A stretch of 64,000 bases of DNA from Vulcanimicrobium alpinum (GTDB lineage: Bacteria > Vulcanimicrobiota > Vulcanimicrobiia > Vulcanimicrobiales > Vulcanimicrobiaceae), in the NCBI RefSeq assembly GCF_027923555.1, contig NZ_AP025523.1:2732484-2796483 (forward strand), written 5' to 3'. Both the position numbers and the translations under genes were made by a program. The notes under the pieces are model-generated. The model had not been told where the DNA came from and did no database searches. It worked only from the letters and a program-made list of their open reading frames with translations. Positions 55,757-64,000 of the stretch are shown here, piece by piece (position 1 is the first letter of the stretch; each line of letters starts with the position of its first letter).

Positions 55757-56556
55757 CGTGTCTCCCTGAAAAGCCGGGTGAGGGTGTCGCGTGCGCCGCG
55801 TTCGCGTTCGACATAGGCGGCGAGATCGTCGGCGAGGCCCTGCGACCACTCGTCGACGCCGACGACGAGCGTCTTGTTCTTGATCCCGCGCAGAAAGCGC
55901 GTCACGGTCGCCTCGACGTCGCCGCGTGGCGTGCGCGCGAGCGCGTACCGCAGGACGTCGTCGCGCCGCGGGACGTCGAGCGCGACCGCTTCGACGGGGC
56001 CGTTTCCGAACAAGCCGCCGCGCTTCACCGTGACGATCGCCGGGAACGCCGCGCCGAGCTGCGCCGCGGTGCGTTCGATCAGCGGGCGCGCGTCGCCGGG
56101 CGTTTCGATGCGCTGGAGAATGTGCCGCACCAGCGACGCGGGCGTCGCCGCGGGCGCGTCGATCTGCGCCGGCGCGTCGGGGAGCGTCTCGGCCGGTCCG
56201 AAGCGCTCGGTGAGAAACGCGCCGTTCGCCGAGAACTGCGTCTGCGCGTTCTCGCCGAGCATCGTCAGACGCTGCGCCGTCGCGCGCTCGAGCAGCCGGA
56301 GCTGCTCGACGAGCATCGATTCGGCGCCGGCGTCGCGCAGGGCCGGCGGGATCGCAGCGAAGGTATTCAGCGTGTCTGGGAGATAGCGCCGCTCCGTCTC
56401 TCGCAGGGCGTAGGCGGCCTCGTCGCTCGCGCCCGAGGCGAGCAGCGGTTCGGCCTGCGCCAGCATGGCGTCGATGCGCGCGACGAGGGTCTGGGCCTCG
56501 CCCGGAAGAGCGGTCACCCCGTCTCGTACCTGCCGGCCGTCTCCGGGTTGCATCAC
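55753..56556 (-). CDS. Helical protein of unknown function, first of the TelA operon
   Basis: 267 residues. N-terminal 110 residues are helical (AQTLVARIDAMLAQAEPLLA, LLERATAQRLTMLGENAQTQ) and resemble a 5-helix bundle. The C-terminal half (TAQLGAAFPAIVTVKRGGLF, DDVLRYALARTPRGDVEATV, LAAYVERERGARDTLTRLF) is an alpha/beta domain. No known motif. The ATG is at 56556 or 56553. It overlaps the YbjQ-repeat gene, so the two are co-translated. Confidence 0.65.
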   Translation of the reverse strand: MMQPGDGRQVRDGVTALPGEAQTLVARIDAMLAQAEPLLASGASDEAAYALRETERRYLPDTLNTFAAIPPALRDAGAESMLVEQLRLLERATAQRLTMLGENAQTQFSANGAFLTERFGPAETLPDAPAQIDAPAATPASLVRHILQRIETPGDARPLIERTAAQLGAAFPAIVTVKRGGLFGNGPVEAVALDVPRRDDVLRYALARTPRGDVEATVTRFLRGIKNKTLVVGVDEWSQGLADDLAAYVERERGARDTLTRLFRETR

Positions 56557-56601
56557 CCGCAGACTACGACGCGGTGGACGGGGCGCCCCACCGCGAGCGC
56601 C

Positions 56602-57969
56602 TTACGAGTCGTTGTCGGGGGCCGTCGTATCGGGTGCGCGGTTCCGGAAAAAGTCCGTCGAGCGGCGGGATTCGATCGGCTGAAAGGCGTGCGCCGGACC
56701 GTTGAAATCGAAGCAGTCGGCGAGATCGTCGGACCGCATGTCGGTGAAGCCGAGGCTGCCGAGATCGAACGTCTCCTCGGTGAACTTGAGGATGCTCCCG
56801 AACTCGTGCTGCACGTGCGAGACGTAGCCGCGCTTCGCGTGCGGTGAGATCACGATCAGCGGAACGCGGAAACCGAGTTCGTACGAACCGAGGATCGGCG
56901 GCGCGACGTGATCGTACCAACCGCCCCAATCGTCCCACGTCACGAAGATCACCGTGTCGTTCCAGTACTTGCTCTGACCGATCGCGTTGACGACGGAGGC
57001 GACCCACGACGGGCCGGTCCCGTTGTTGCTCTTCGCGTGATCGGATTCGAGGCCGCTGGGGATCACCCAGGAGACCTGCGCGAGCGTGCCGCCGGCGATG
57101 TCGCTCAGGATCGTCGTCTCGGGGGCGACGACGTTCGCCCAATCGGGGCCGAGACGCAAGTGCCGGATCGAGTTCGGTGCCACCCAGATTCCCGGCGACC
57201 CTTCGCGCACGTTCGACGGCGCGTAATAACGCCAGCTCACGCCTTTCGCGTCGAGCAGATCGGGGAGGCTCGCGTGCTCGAAACAGGACGGGATCTTGAT
57301 GCTCTCGTTTCCCGACGGCTCGATCGCGTTCACGAGCGTACCGCCCGTCGGCCCGCAGCCGGGCGAAGCCGTGTTCTCCGAGACGAGCAGATTGCTGCCG
57401 TCGTTCGGCTCGGACGTTCCCGCCAAAATGTACTGATGCGCGGGATAGCTCGGACCTTCGTTCGTTTGGAACATGCGGTCGCCGAAGGTGTACCGGCGCG
57501 CCATCTGCATGTACGGCGCGTTGTCGACTGCAGGAACGAAGCCGAACTGGGGCTTCTCATACGGACACGCGTTGCCGCAGGACGTCGAAACCGTATCGGC
57601 GCCGTCCATTCTCCCGCCGTCGTACATCCGCAAGAAGCCCGTATGCGAGTGGTCGATGTCATAGGTGTTCGCGAGCGGGATCGGTCGCAGCGGGATCGTC
57701 TCGCCGCGGCTGTCGAGCCCCGACGATGCGATGTCGGCGCCCGCCAAACCCTGGAAGAGGTTGTCGGGCGTGCGGTTCTCTTGAAAGATGATGACGACGT
57801 GTCGGATCGGTGTGCGCCGCCGGCCGCGCGCATCGGCCGAAAGCGCTGCGTTTGCGCGCTCGGCCGCCGAGGGAGCGAGCGGCGTCGACGGTTGGGCCAG
57901 CGTGCCGCCCCCGCCGCACGCGGCGAGCAGCGCACTCAGAGCAATGCATGCGGCGATGGAGACACGCAC
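56602..57969 (-). CDS. Secreted phosphoesterase (phospholipase C / acid phosphatase family)
   Basis: 455 residues from the GTG at 57969, chosen because GGGGAGG lies six bases upstream; an ATG at 58026 is less likely. Lipobox LLAAC (Cys18) predicts a lipoprotein. Motifs: [20 protein letters not shown] (metal and nucleophile region), [32 protein letters not shown] and [19 protein letters not shown], typical of the PF04185 phosphoesterases that cut phospholipids or phosphate monoesters. Probably scavenges phosphate; no pho box was searched for. Confidence 0.85.
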   Translation of the reverse strand: MRVSIAACIALSALLAACGGGGTLAQPSTPLAPSAAERANAALSADARGRRRTPIRHVVIIFQENRTPDNLFQGLAGADIASSGLDSRGETIPLRPIPLANTYDIDHSHTGFLRMYDGGRMDGADTVSTSCGNACPYEKPQFGFVPAVDNAPYMQMARRYTFGDRMFQTNEGPSYPAHQYILAGTSEPNDGSNLLVSENTASPGCGPTGGTLVNAIEPSGNESIKIPSCFEHASLPDLLDAKGVSWRYYAPSNVREGSPGIWVAPNSIRHLRLGPDWANVVAPETTILSDIAGGTLAQVSWVIPSGLESDHAKSNNGTGPSWVASVVNAIGQSKYWNDTVIFVTWDDWGGWYDHVAPPILGSYELGFRVPLIVISPHAKRGYVSHVQHEFGSILKFTEETFDLGSLGFTDMRSDDLADCFDFNGPAHAFQPIESRRSTDFFRNRAPDTTAPDNDS

Positions 57970-58058
57970 GAAGCACCTCCCCGACGGCTGCGCGGCCGCA
58001 CCCCGCCGCGCCGATCCATCGTGCATCGCGCTCGCCTCGCTCTGCCAGGGGAGAGTGA

Positions 58059-60092
58059 TTAGAACGCCGCGCTGAGGACACTGCTGGGCTCGAGCGCGAG
58101 CTCCGGCGGCAGTTCCGCGTACGAGTAGACCGCCAGCCTCGCCGACATGCGGTCGAGAAACTCGGCGAGCAGCGGGCGCAGACCGCCCGTCACCACCAGC
58201 GCATGCGGCGCGAGCGTCGCGTCCGCAACGTACCGCGCAACCGCGTCGCGGACGTGCAGCGCCGTGCGCGGATCGGGTGCGAGCCCGCCGTCCGGCCCCC
58301 ACATCCGCGCCAGCTCGGCTTCGAACGCGGGCTCGACGATCAGCGGCTTCAGCCCCGTGACGCCGTCGCGCCGCAGCTGCTGCGGAACGATCGCGCGCCG
58401 CGCCGCTTCGGCGAGTTCGCGCGGCTCGCGCGAGCCGGCCGCCGCGTCGCAGAACGCTTCGAGCACGGCGACCGGATCGCGCGGCCAGACGCCTTCGCGC
58501 AACAGCAGCGTCATCGCGCGGTGCGCGGCCGTCGCCGGCAGCACGTCGGTGCCGACGTCTTTGACCACCGCAGGGACCGTCGTGCGCAGGTGCTCGATCA
58601 GCGTGTGAAATTCCTGACGTCCAAACAAGTCCGCAGCCTGCGCGCGCACGACTTCCGCGAGATGCGAGCCGACGATCGAGATCGCGTCGAACGCCAGCGC
58701 ACCGGCGGCTTGCGCGCGCGCGCGCTCGTCAATCGCGATCCAGCGGCCCGCCAGGCCGTAGACGGGCTCGCGCGTCTCCTCGCCGCCGATGCGTTGCAGC
58801 GCCGCCGCATCCCCGACCGCGACCAAGCGGTCGAGGCGGACGGCGCCGCTCGCGACCTCGCGATCGCGCACGCGGATGCCATATGTCCCCGGATCGCGCA
58901 GGGGATCGTCGCGCAAACGCACGCCGGGGATGACGAGCCCGATCTCGGCCGCGAGGGCGCGACGGACGTCGCCGATCCGGTCGAGCAGCGCGTCGCAGTT
59001 GGGCGGCGCAAGCAGTGCGTAGAGCTCGGCGCCGACGTCGATCGCGAGCGCCTCGACGCCGACCAGCGCGAACGCGTTCTCCGGCCGCCGCACCGCGTCG
59101 CGTTTGCGGCGCACGTCACGCGCGTGGGCTTCCGACGCCGTGCGCTGCTGCGCGCGGTGGGCGAGCGCCGCGCCCAGGAATGCCGTGATCCCGAGCGTGC
59201 CGAACAGCGGGCCGGGGAACGAGGGGATGAACGCGAGCGTGAAGACGAGCGCTCCGGCGACGCGCAGCACGTCGGGCCGCGCGAGTAGTTGGGCGGCGAG
59301 GTCGACGCCGAGCGCACCGTCGCCGGCGACGCGCGTGACCATCAGCCCCATCGCGGTCGAGATGAGAAACGCCGGCAGGGTGGTGAGGAGCGCGTTGCCG
59401 ATCGAGAGGATCGCGAACGTCTGGATCGCGTCGAGCGGCGACATCCCGTGGTACGCGACGCCGACCACGATCCCGCCCAGCAGATTGAGGACGACGATGA
59501 CCAGCGCCGCGATCGCGTCGCCCTTCACGAACTTTCCCGCCCCGTCCATAGCCGCGTAGAAGTCGGCCTCGCGCTCGACCCGCTTGCGCTTGCGGCGCGC
59601 GGCCTCGGCGTCGAGCATCCCCGCATGCAGGTCGGCGTCGATCGCCATCTGCTTGCCCGGCATTGCGTCGAGCGTAAAGCGTGCGCACACTTCGGCAACG
59701 CGCTGCGCTCCGCTTGCGATGACGACGAACTGGATGACGATCAGGATCGCGAACACGATCAGGCCGACGACGATGTTGCCGCGCACGACGAACTGACCGA
59801 ACGCCGGAATGAGCGCGCCGACGCCGCCCGGATCGTGCCCTTGGGTGAGGATCAGCCGCGTCGCGCTCACGTCGAGCGAGAGCCGGAAGAGCGTCGCCAA
59901 CAGCAGCGACGGGGCGAAGGCGGAGAACTCCAGCGGTTCTTCGACCCGCAGGCTGATGAGCAGCACGAGCGCGGAGCCGAAGACGTTGAGCGCGAGCAGC
60001 GCGTCGAGCACCGGCGGGGGAAGCGGGACGATCAGGATCGCGACGACGCCGAGGACCGCGAAGGCGAACGCCGTCGTGAGCCGGCCGTTCAC
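58059..60092 (-). CDS. flhA: Flagellar export-gate protein FlhA
   Basis: 677 residues. The N-terminal membrane part has [20 protein letters not shown] and [15 protein letters not shown] (the FHIPEP signature region) and [20 protein letters not shown], plus [20 protein letters not shown]. The C-terminal cytoplasmic domain binds export substrates and chaperones ([40 protein letters not shown]). Slightly shorter than a typical FlhA. It could be a non-flagellar type III gate (SctV); the company of fliQ, fliR and flhB does not separate the two. Overlaps flhB by ATGA. Confidence 0.9.
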   Translation of the reverse strand: MNGRLTTAFAFAVLGVVAILIVPLPPPVLDALLALNVFGSALVLLISLRVEEPLEFSAFAPSLLLATLFRLSLDVSATRLILTQGHDPGGVGALIPAFGQFVVRGNIVVGLIVFAILIVIQFVVIASGAQRVAEVCARFTLDAMPGKQMAIDADLHAGMLDAEAARRKRKRVEREADFYAAMDGAGKFVKGDAIAALVIVVLNLLGGIVVGVAYHGMSPLDAIQTFAILSIGNALLTTLPAFLISTAMGLMVTRVAGDGALGVDLAAQLLARPDVLRVAGALVFTLAFIPSFPGPLFGTLGITAFLGAALAHRAQQRTASEAHARDVRRKRDAVRRPENAFALVGVEALAIDVGAELYALLAPPNCDALLDRIGDVRRALAAEIGLVIPGVRLRDDPLRDPGTYGIRVRDREVASGAVRLDRLVAVGDAAALQRIGGEETREPVYGLAGRWIAIDERARAQAAGALAFDAISIVGSHLAEVVRAQAADLFGRQEFHTLIEHLRTTVPAVVKDVGTDVLPATAAHRAMTLLLREGVWPRDPVAVLEAFCDAAAGSREPRELAEAARRAIVPQQLRRDGVTGLKPLIVEPAFEAELARMWGPDGGLAPDPRTALHVRDAVARYVADATLAPHALVVTGGLRPLLAEFLDRMSARLAVYSYAELPPELALEPSSVLSAAF

Positions 60093-61099
60093 GTCAGCAG
60101 CCCCGCGTGCGTGAGCTCCGCGACGATCTGCGCGACCGCTACGTAAGTTTCCGGCGGGATCGCGCGGCCTCTCGTCCCCGTCGCGAACAGCAGTCGCGCG
60201 AGCGGGACGTTCTCGACGATCGGAAGACCGCGTTCGACCGCGATCGCGCGGACGCGTTGTGCTGCATCGTCGCTTGCGCGCACCAGAATCTCCGGCACCG
60301 GATGCGCCGGCGGCGCGTAGCGCAGCGCGACGGCGACGTGGGTCGGGTTCACGACGACGAACGATGCCTCACGCGTGCGGGAGACCGCGTTGCGTACGAG
60401 GTCGCGGTGGAACGCTTTGCGCCGCGCGCGGACGTGCGGATCGCCGTCGCTCTCCTTCGCGTCGCGTTTCATCTCGTCGAACGACATCCGCAGGCCGCGC
60501 AGCCAGCGGCGGCGGCTGAGCCCGTAATCGGCGACCGCGAACACGGCGCCGATCGCGCAGCAGGCGCCGCACGCGCGGAGTGCCGCGTCGCGCGCGAGCT
60601 GCGCGATGGTTGCCGGATCGCCGCTGTTCGCGCCCGCGGCGACGAGCGCGACGAGCGCGGGCCAAAGCGCGGCGCAGCCAAGGGCGAACGCGCACGCCGC
60701 CCGCGCCGTCGCGATCGCGGCCTCGGCGCCGAGCATGCGTTTGAGGCCCGCGATCGGATCGAGCCGTTTTACGTCTACGCGCGGCGCGGCCAGAGGCAGG
60801 CCGCCGCCTTGCACGAGCACGGCGGCGCCGCCCGCGACTGCCGCCGCACACGCCGGGACGAGCGCAGCAGCGAACGCCAGCGGCAGTGCAAACGGAATCG
60901 CCCCCTGCGGCTGCCTCGCGAGCGCCGCGAACGACGCAAGGATCGCGCCGCCGACGAACGGCAGCACGCACGCCGTCGCGACCGTCGCCGCGGCAAACGC
61001 CGCGATGCCGCCGACCTCGGCGGAGCGCGCGACGTTCCCTTCGCGGCGCGCCCGCTCTCGCCGCGCCGGCGTCGGATCGAACCGCTTGTCATCGCTCAC
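60089..61099 (-). CDS. flhB: Flagellar export switch protein FlhB
   Basis: 336 residues from the GTG at 61099, which overlaps the fliR stop. Starts VSDDKRFDPTPARRERARRE, then Ala-rich membrane helices and a cytoplasmic end with the self-cleavage site VVVNPTHVAVALRYAPP (cut between Asn and Pro), which switches substrate specificity. Conserved MKRDAKESDGDPHVRARRKA precedes it. Confidence 0.92.
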   Translation of the reverse strand: MSDDKRFDPTPARRERARREGNVARSAEVGGIAAFAAATVATACVLPFVGGAILASFAALARQPQGAIPFALPLAFAAALVPACAAAVAGGAAVLVQGGGLPLAAPRVDVKRLDPIAGLKRMLGAEAAIATARAACAFALGCAALWPALVALVAAGANSGDPATIAQLARDAALRACGACCAIGAVFAVADYGLSRRRWLRGLRMSFDEMKRDAKESDGDPHVRARRKAFHRDLVRNAVSRTREASFVVVNPTHVAVALRYAPPAHPVPEILVRASDDAAQRVRAIAVERGLPIVENVPLARLLFATGTRGRAIPPETYVAVAQIVAELTHAGLLT

Positions 61100-61815
61100 C
61101 GCGCAGTCGCCCAGGGCAAGACAAGCCACGGCTGCGCGCCAAGGCGCGCCGCGATCGGCAGCGTCGCTGCCGCGACCGCGAGCGCGCTCCCGAACACCAC
61201 CGGGAACGCGAGGCTGAAGCTTGCGAACCGCGGGACGACGCGCGAGATCGCGGCGAGTCCCAACTGCACCGTCGCGGCGACCGCGATCGCCGGCGCGGCG
61301 ACTAGCATTGCCGCGCGCAGAATCGTCGCCGGCAACGCGAGGGCAAAGCGCGTCCAATCCGCCGCCCCGATCGCTGCGCCCGCCGCGACGTGTGCGAACG
61401 ATCCCGCGAACGCATCGATCAGCGGCACCCAGCCGTCGAGCAGCACGAACGCCGCCAGGAACGCGTACGACCAGAGCCGCCCGTACGCTTGCGAACTCGT
61501 CACGTTCGCGCCCGGGACGCTCCCTCGCACGCCGAGATAGTCGTCGATCGTGCGTCCCGCATAGTACGCGCCGTCGTAGAGCAGCGACGCGCCGAATCCG
61601 ATCGCCGCGCCGATCGCCGCATCGCCCGCGATCGCGAACGCGAGCGCCGCGGTGTCGAGCCGGCGCGCCGGCGCAACGAACGGCGACTCGGCGAACGCCA
61701 GCGCGAGCGCGAACGCCGCCCGCACGACCGCAGGAATGCTCGGATGCGAGAATCCCGGCGCGCGCGCCATCAGCCCGGCGGCGCGCGCGAAAACGAGCAG
61801 CGTCGTCTGCGTCAT
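61096..61815 (-). CDS. fliR: Flagellar export-gate protein FliR
   Basis: 239 residues with several membrane helices (ARAAGLMARAPGFSHPSIPA, VPLIDAFAGSFAHVAAGAAI). The family pattern of an N-terminal R-x-x-G-x-x-x-x-x-P stretch is present. Part of the FliPQR export gate. Overlaps fliQ (ATGA) and flhB (GTGA). Confidence 0.88.
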   Translation of the reverse strand: MTQTTLLVFARAAGLMARAPGFSHPSIPAVVRAAFALALAFAESPFVAPARRLDTAALAFAIAGDAAIGAAIGFGASLLYDGAYYAGRTIDDYLGVRGSVPGANVTSSQAYGRLWSYAFLAAFVLLDGWVPLIDAFAGSFAHVAAGAAIGAADWTRFALALPATILRAAMLVAAPAIAVAATVQLGLAAISRVVPRFASFSLAFPVVFGSALAVAAATLPIAARLGAQPWLVLPWATAR

Positions 61816-62078
61816 CCGCGCACCAGCTCAGGGATGCGCGCGATCGCCTCGACGACCAGCCGCGCGCACAGGTCGATCCCGAAGCGCCCGAACACGGCGA
61901 GCATCGCGCCGATCGCGACGAGCTTCGGCAGCAGCGTGAGCGTCTGTTCCTGGACTTGCGTCGCTGCCTGCAGGATCGCGACGGCCGCGCCGATCGCCGT
62001 CGCCACGACGAGGATCGGGAGCGCGAGCACGGCGGTCGTCAGCAGCGCATCGCGAACGAGTCCGTCAAAGGCATCCAT
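61812..62078 (-). CDS. fliQ: Flagellar export-gate protein FliQ
   Basis: 88 residues from the ATG at 62078 (MDAFDGLVRDALLTTAVLAL), the normal FliQ length. Two membrane helices with the conserved AAVAILQAATQVQEQTLTLL between them. First gene of the fliQ-fliR-flhB-flhA unit; fliP, which normally precedes it, is not in the window. Confidence 0.9.
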   Translation of the reverse strand: MDAFDGLVRDALLTTAVLALPILVVATAIGAAVAILQAATQVQEQTLTLLPKLVAIGAMLAVFGRFGIDLCARLVVEAIARIPELVRG

Positions 62079-62128
62079 GCCGCGATGCTGCGACACGGAT
62101 GTTGCCGCGATGCTGCGGCGTTATGGCG

Positions 62129-63838
62129 TCAGTGCATCTCGCGCGCGACCGCCGAGCCGCTCCCGCCGACCAAAAAGTCGAAGTCGGCGCCGCGCTCGGC
62201 GCCCAGGACGTGCTGCGTGTAGAGGTTCGCGTAGCCGCGCGCGAACTCGGGCGGTGCTGGCGTCCACGCGGCGCGGCGGCGCGCGAGCTCGGCGTCGTCG
62301 ATCGCGAGCGTGAGCCGGCGGTTCGGTACGTCGAGTTCGATCGGATCGCCGTTGCGCACCAGCGCGAGCGTCCCGCCGACGGCCGCTTCCGGCGACGTGT
62401 GCAGGACGACGGTGCCGTAAGCCGTCCCGCTCATCCGCGCGTCCGAGATGCGCACCATGTCGGTCACGCCGGTCGCCAGCACCTTGGGCGGCAGCGGCAT
62501 GTTCCCGGTCTCCGGCATCCCGGGATACCCGCGCGGACCAGCGCCCTTGAGCACCAGCACGCACGACGCGTCGACATCGAGATCCGGATCGTCGATGCGC
62601 GCTTTGAAGTCTTCGATCGTCTCGAAGACGACCGCGCGGCCGCGATGCGTGAGCAGGGACGGCGTCGCCGCCGACGGTTTGATCACCGCGCCGCTCGGCG
62701 CAAGGTTGCCGCGCAGCACCGCGATCCCGGCCCGCTCCCGCACCGGCGCATCAAAGGTGCGGATCACCTCGCGATTCCAGCACGGCGCTTCCGCCGTCGC
62801 TTCGCCGATCGTCGTGCCGTTCACGGTGAGCGCATCGCGGTGCAGCCGTTCGCCAAGCTCGCGCACCACGGCCGGCACGCCGCCCGCGTAATAGAAGTCT
62901 TCCATCAGAAACCGGCCCGACGGCTGCAGGTCGACGAGCAGCGGCAGGTCGCGTCCGAGCCGGTCGAAGTCGTCGAGCTCGAGCGGGACGCCGATGCGTC
63001 CGGCGATCGCGAGCAGATGGATCACGGCGTTGGTCGAGCCGCCGATCGCGGCGTTCACGCGGATCGCGTTCTCGAACGCTTGTCGCGTCAGGATCTTCGA
63101 CATGCGCAGATCCTCGTGCACCATCGCGACGATTCGCCGGCCCGCGAGCTGCGCCAGGGCGTAGCGCCGCGAATCGACGGCGGGGATCGCCGCGTTCCCG
63201 GTCGGCGCGATCCCGAGCGCTTCGGCCATGCTCGCCATCGTCGACGCCGTTCCCATCGTCATGCAGTGGCCGTTGCTCCGCGATTGCCCCGCTTCCGCGT
63301 CGAAGAACTCCGCCCACGTCATCCGGCCCGCGCGCACGTCTTCCGAGAACTGCCACACCATCGTCCCCGAGCCGATGTCGCCGCCCTGGAACTTGCCGTT
63401 GAGCATCGGGCCGCCGGTCACCATGATCGCTGGCAGATCGACGCTCGCCGCGCCCATGAGCTGCGCCGGCGTCGTCTTGTCGCAGCCGCTCAGCAGCACG
63501 ACGCCGTCGACGGGATTGGCCCGGATCGACTCCTCGACGTCCATGCTCATCAGGTTGCGGAACATCATCGTCGTCGGGCGCATGTACGTCTCGCCGAGCG
63601 AGATCGTCGGAAACTCGAGCGGGAAGCCGCCCGCCTCCCACACGCCGCGCTTCACCGCTTCCGCGACGCGCCGCAAGTGCACGTTGCACGACGTGAGTTC
63701 CGACCACGAGTTGCAGATCCCGATCACCGGGCGACCATCGAAGACGTCGGGCGCAAACCCCTCGGCGCGCATCCAGCTGCGATGGATGAACCCGTCCCGG
63801 TCGCGTTTGCCGAACCACTGAGCGCTGCGCAGTTCCAT
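62129..63838 (-). CDS. IlvD/Edd-family dehydratase, sugar-acid type
   Basis: 569 residues. The three iron-sulfur Cys are at 51 (WSELTSCNVH), 119 (LLSGCDKTTPAQLMGAAS) and 192 (RSNGHCMTMGTASTMASMAE), and the catalytic Ser region is RMSGTAYGTVVLHTSPEAA. Details such as ELRSAQWFGKRDRDGFIHRS and the Cys spacing match L-arabinonate-type dehydratases (for example from Rhizobium) better than branched-chain dihydroxy-acid dehydratase. It would turn a sugar acid into its 2-keto-3-deoxy form. The divergent SDR at the edge fits the next step. Annotation as ilvD would be the main alternative. Confidence 0.85.
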   Translation of the reverse strand: MELRSAQWFGKRDRDGFIHRSWMRAEGFAPDVFDGRPVIGICNSWSELTSCNVHLRRVAEAVKRGVWEAGGFPLEFPTISLGETYMRPTTMMFRNLMSMDVEESIRANPVDGVVLLSGCDKTTPAQLMGAASVDLPAIMVTGGPMLNGKFQGGDIGSGTMVWQFSEDVRAGRMTWAEFFDAEAGQSRSNGHCMTMGTASTMASMAEALGIAPTGNAAIPAVDSRRYALAQLAGRRIVAMVHEDLRMSKILTRQAFENAIRVNAAIGGSTNAVIHLLAIAGRIGVPLELDDFDRLGRDLPLLVDLQPSGRFLMEDFYYAGGVPAVVRELGERLHRDALTVNGTTIGEATAEAPCWNREVIRTFDAPVRERAGIAVLRGNLAPSGAVIKPSAATPSLLTHRGRAVVFETIEDFKARIDDPDLDVDASCVLVLKGAGPRGYPGMPETGNMPLPPKVLATGVTDMVRISDARMSGTAYGTVVLHTSPEAAVGGTLALVRNGDPIELDVPNRRLTLAIDDAELARRRAAWTPAPPEFARGYANLYTQHVLGAERGADFDFLVGGSGSAVAREMH

Positions 63839-63877
63839 GAGGATGCCTTTTCAGTCGCCGCGCGAAATCCCGCGCCA

Positions 63878-64000
63878 TGAATCAGCTCGACCTGCGCAAT
63901 CGCGTGGCCGTGGTCACCGGCGGCGCATCGGGGATCGGCAACGCGATCGCGCACCGCATCGCGGCGTCAGGCGGCAAGGTGAGCCTGTGGGACGCGAACG
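63878..64000 (+). CDS. Short-chain dehydrogenase, N-terminal part (cut by window edge)
   Basis: 41 codons from the ATG at 63878: MNQLDLRNRVAVVTGGASGI, then GNAIAHRIAAS and VSLWDAN, a Rossmann start with TGGxSGIG. The end lies outside the window. Divergent from the sugar-acid dehydratase with a 39-base gap, so it probably oxidises or reduces a sugar or keto-deoxy acid in the same pathway. Confidence 0.8.

Noticed and set aside
62078-62117. 15-base direct repeat (TGCCGCGATGCTGCG twice, 25 bases apart) upstream of fliQ
   Set aside because: Only two copies, in GC-rich sequence next to a start codon; no partner protein or pattern supports an operator or array.

Overview
The window is high-GC bacterial DNA from a double-membrane organism. 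It carries RND pumps with a TolC-type outer-membrane domain, several lipoproteins, SecD/SecF and a flagellar-type export gate. Gene content and protein style (circularly permuted ATP-grasp/alpha-E/transglutaminase operon, DUF305 + YVTN propeller + DUF202, HIRAN helicase beside SecDF) would fit an uncultured soil phylum such as Vulcanimicrobiota/Eremiobacterota (WPS-2). That placement is inference; no rRNA or tRNA gene was found to test it.

Region 1 (1-16.4 kb) is accessory and decaying. It holds three IS256-type transposases, an IS481 element nested in a broken IS3 element, and remnants of IS481, TetR and AraC genes. Intact cargo includes a divergent oxyR/katG peroxide-defence pair, a beta-propeller lipoprotein, a DUF305 + YVTN-propeller operon and an ERCC4-type nuclease. 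A former ECF sigma/anti-sigma operon lies here: the sigma gene has an in-frame TGA and the anti-sigma gene is split by an IS256 element. Three promoters of identical layout (TGATCCG, 15-base spacer, CGTnTA) precede the sigma gene, the DUF305 operon and the lipoprotein gene, so the old regulon can be read from sequence.

Region 2 (16.4-27.3 kb) has ssb and rpsF, an orphan HAE1-type RND pump, a TetR-controlled SDR/rhodanese/DUF2798 cluster whose last two genes look frameshifted, the ATP-grasp/alpha-E/transglutaminase operon and a Uma2 nuclease. Two 101-102 bp palindrome-ended elements (REPIN-like) lie around the Uma2 gene.

Region 3 (27.3-38 kb) is one long minus-strand series: apt, relA/spoT, an OmpR-type response regulator, a histidine kinase, an RND pump fused to a TolC-like domain (one apparent single-base deletion) and its periplasmic adaptor. 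The two-component system very probably controls the pump.

Region 4 (38-46.6 kb) has a small secreted protein, a proline-rich TonB-like protein, four overlapping GT4 glycosyltransferases (the middle two are tandem duplicates), two lipoproteins and a HIRAN-domain RecQ-like helicase.

Region 5 (46.6-58 kb) has secD-secF with an unusual His/Asp octapeptide tail on SecF, a Fur-family regulator, a TM0106-type RecB nuclease-helicase, a four-gene TelA/YbjQ operon and a secreted phosphoesterase. The promoters of secD and rpsF share the same 12-base block at the presumed transcription start.

Region 6 (58-64 kb) has fliQ-fliR-flhB-flhA (no fliP in the window) and an IlvD/Edd-family sugar-acid dehydratase divergent from an SDR cut by the window edge.

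No CRISPR array, tRNA, rRNA or replication origin was recognised.
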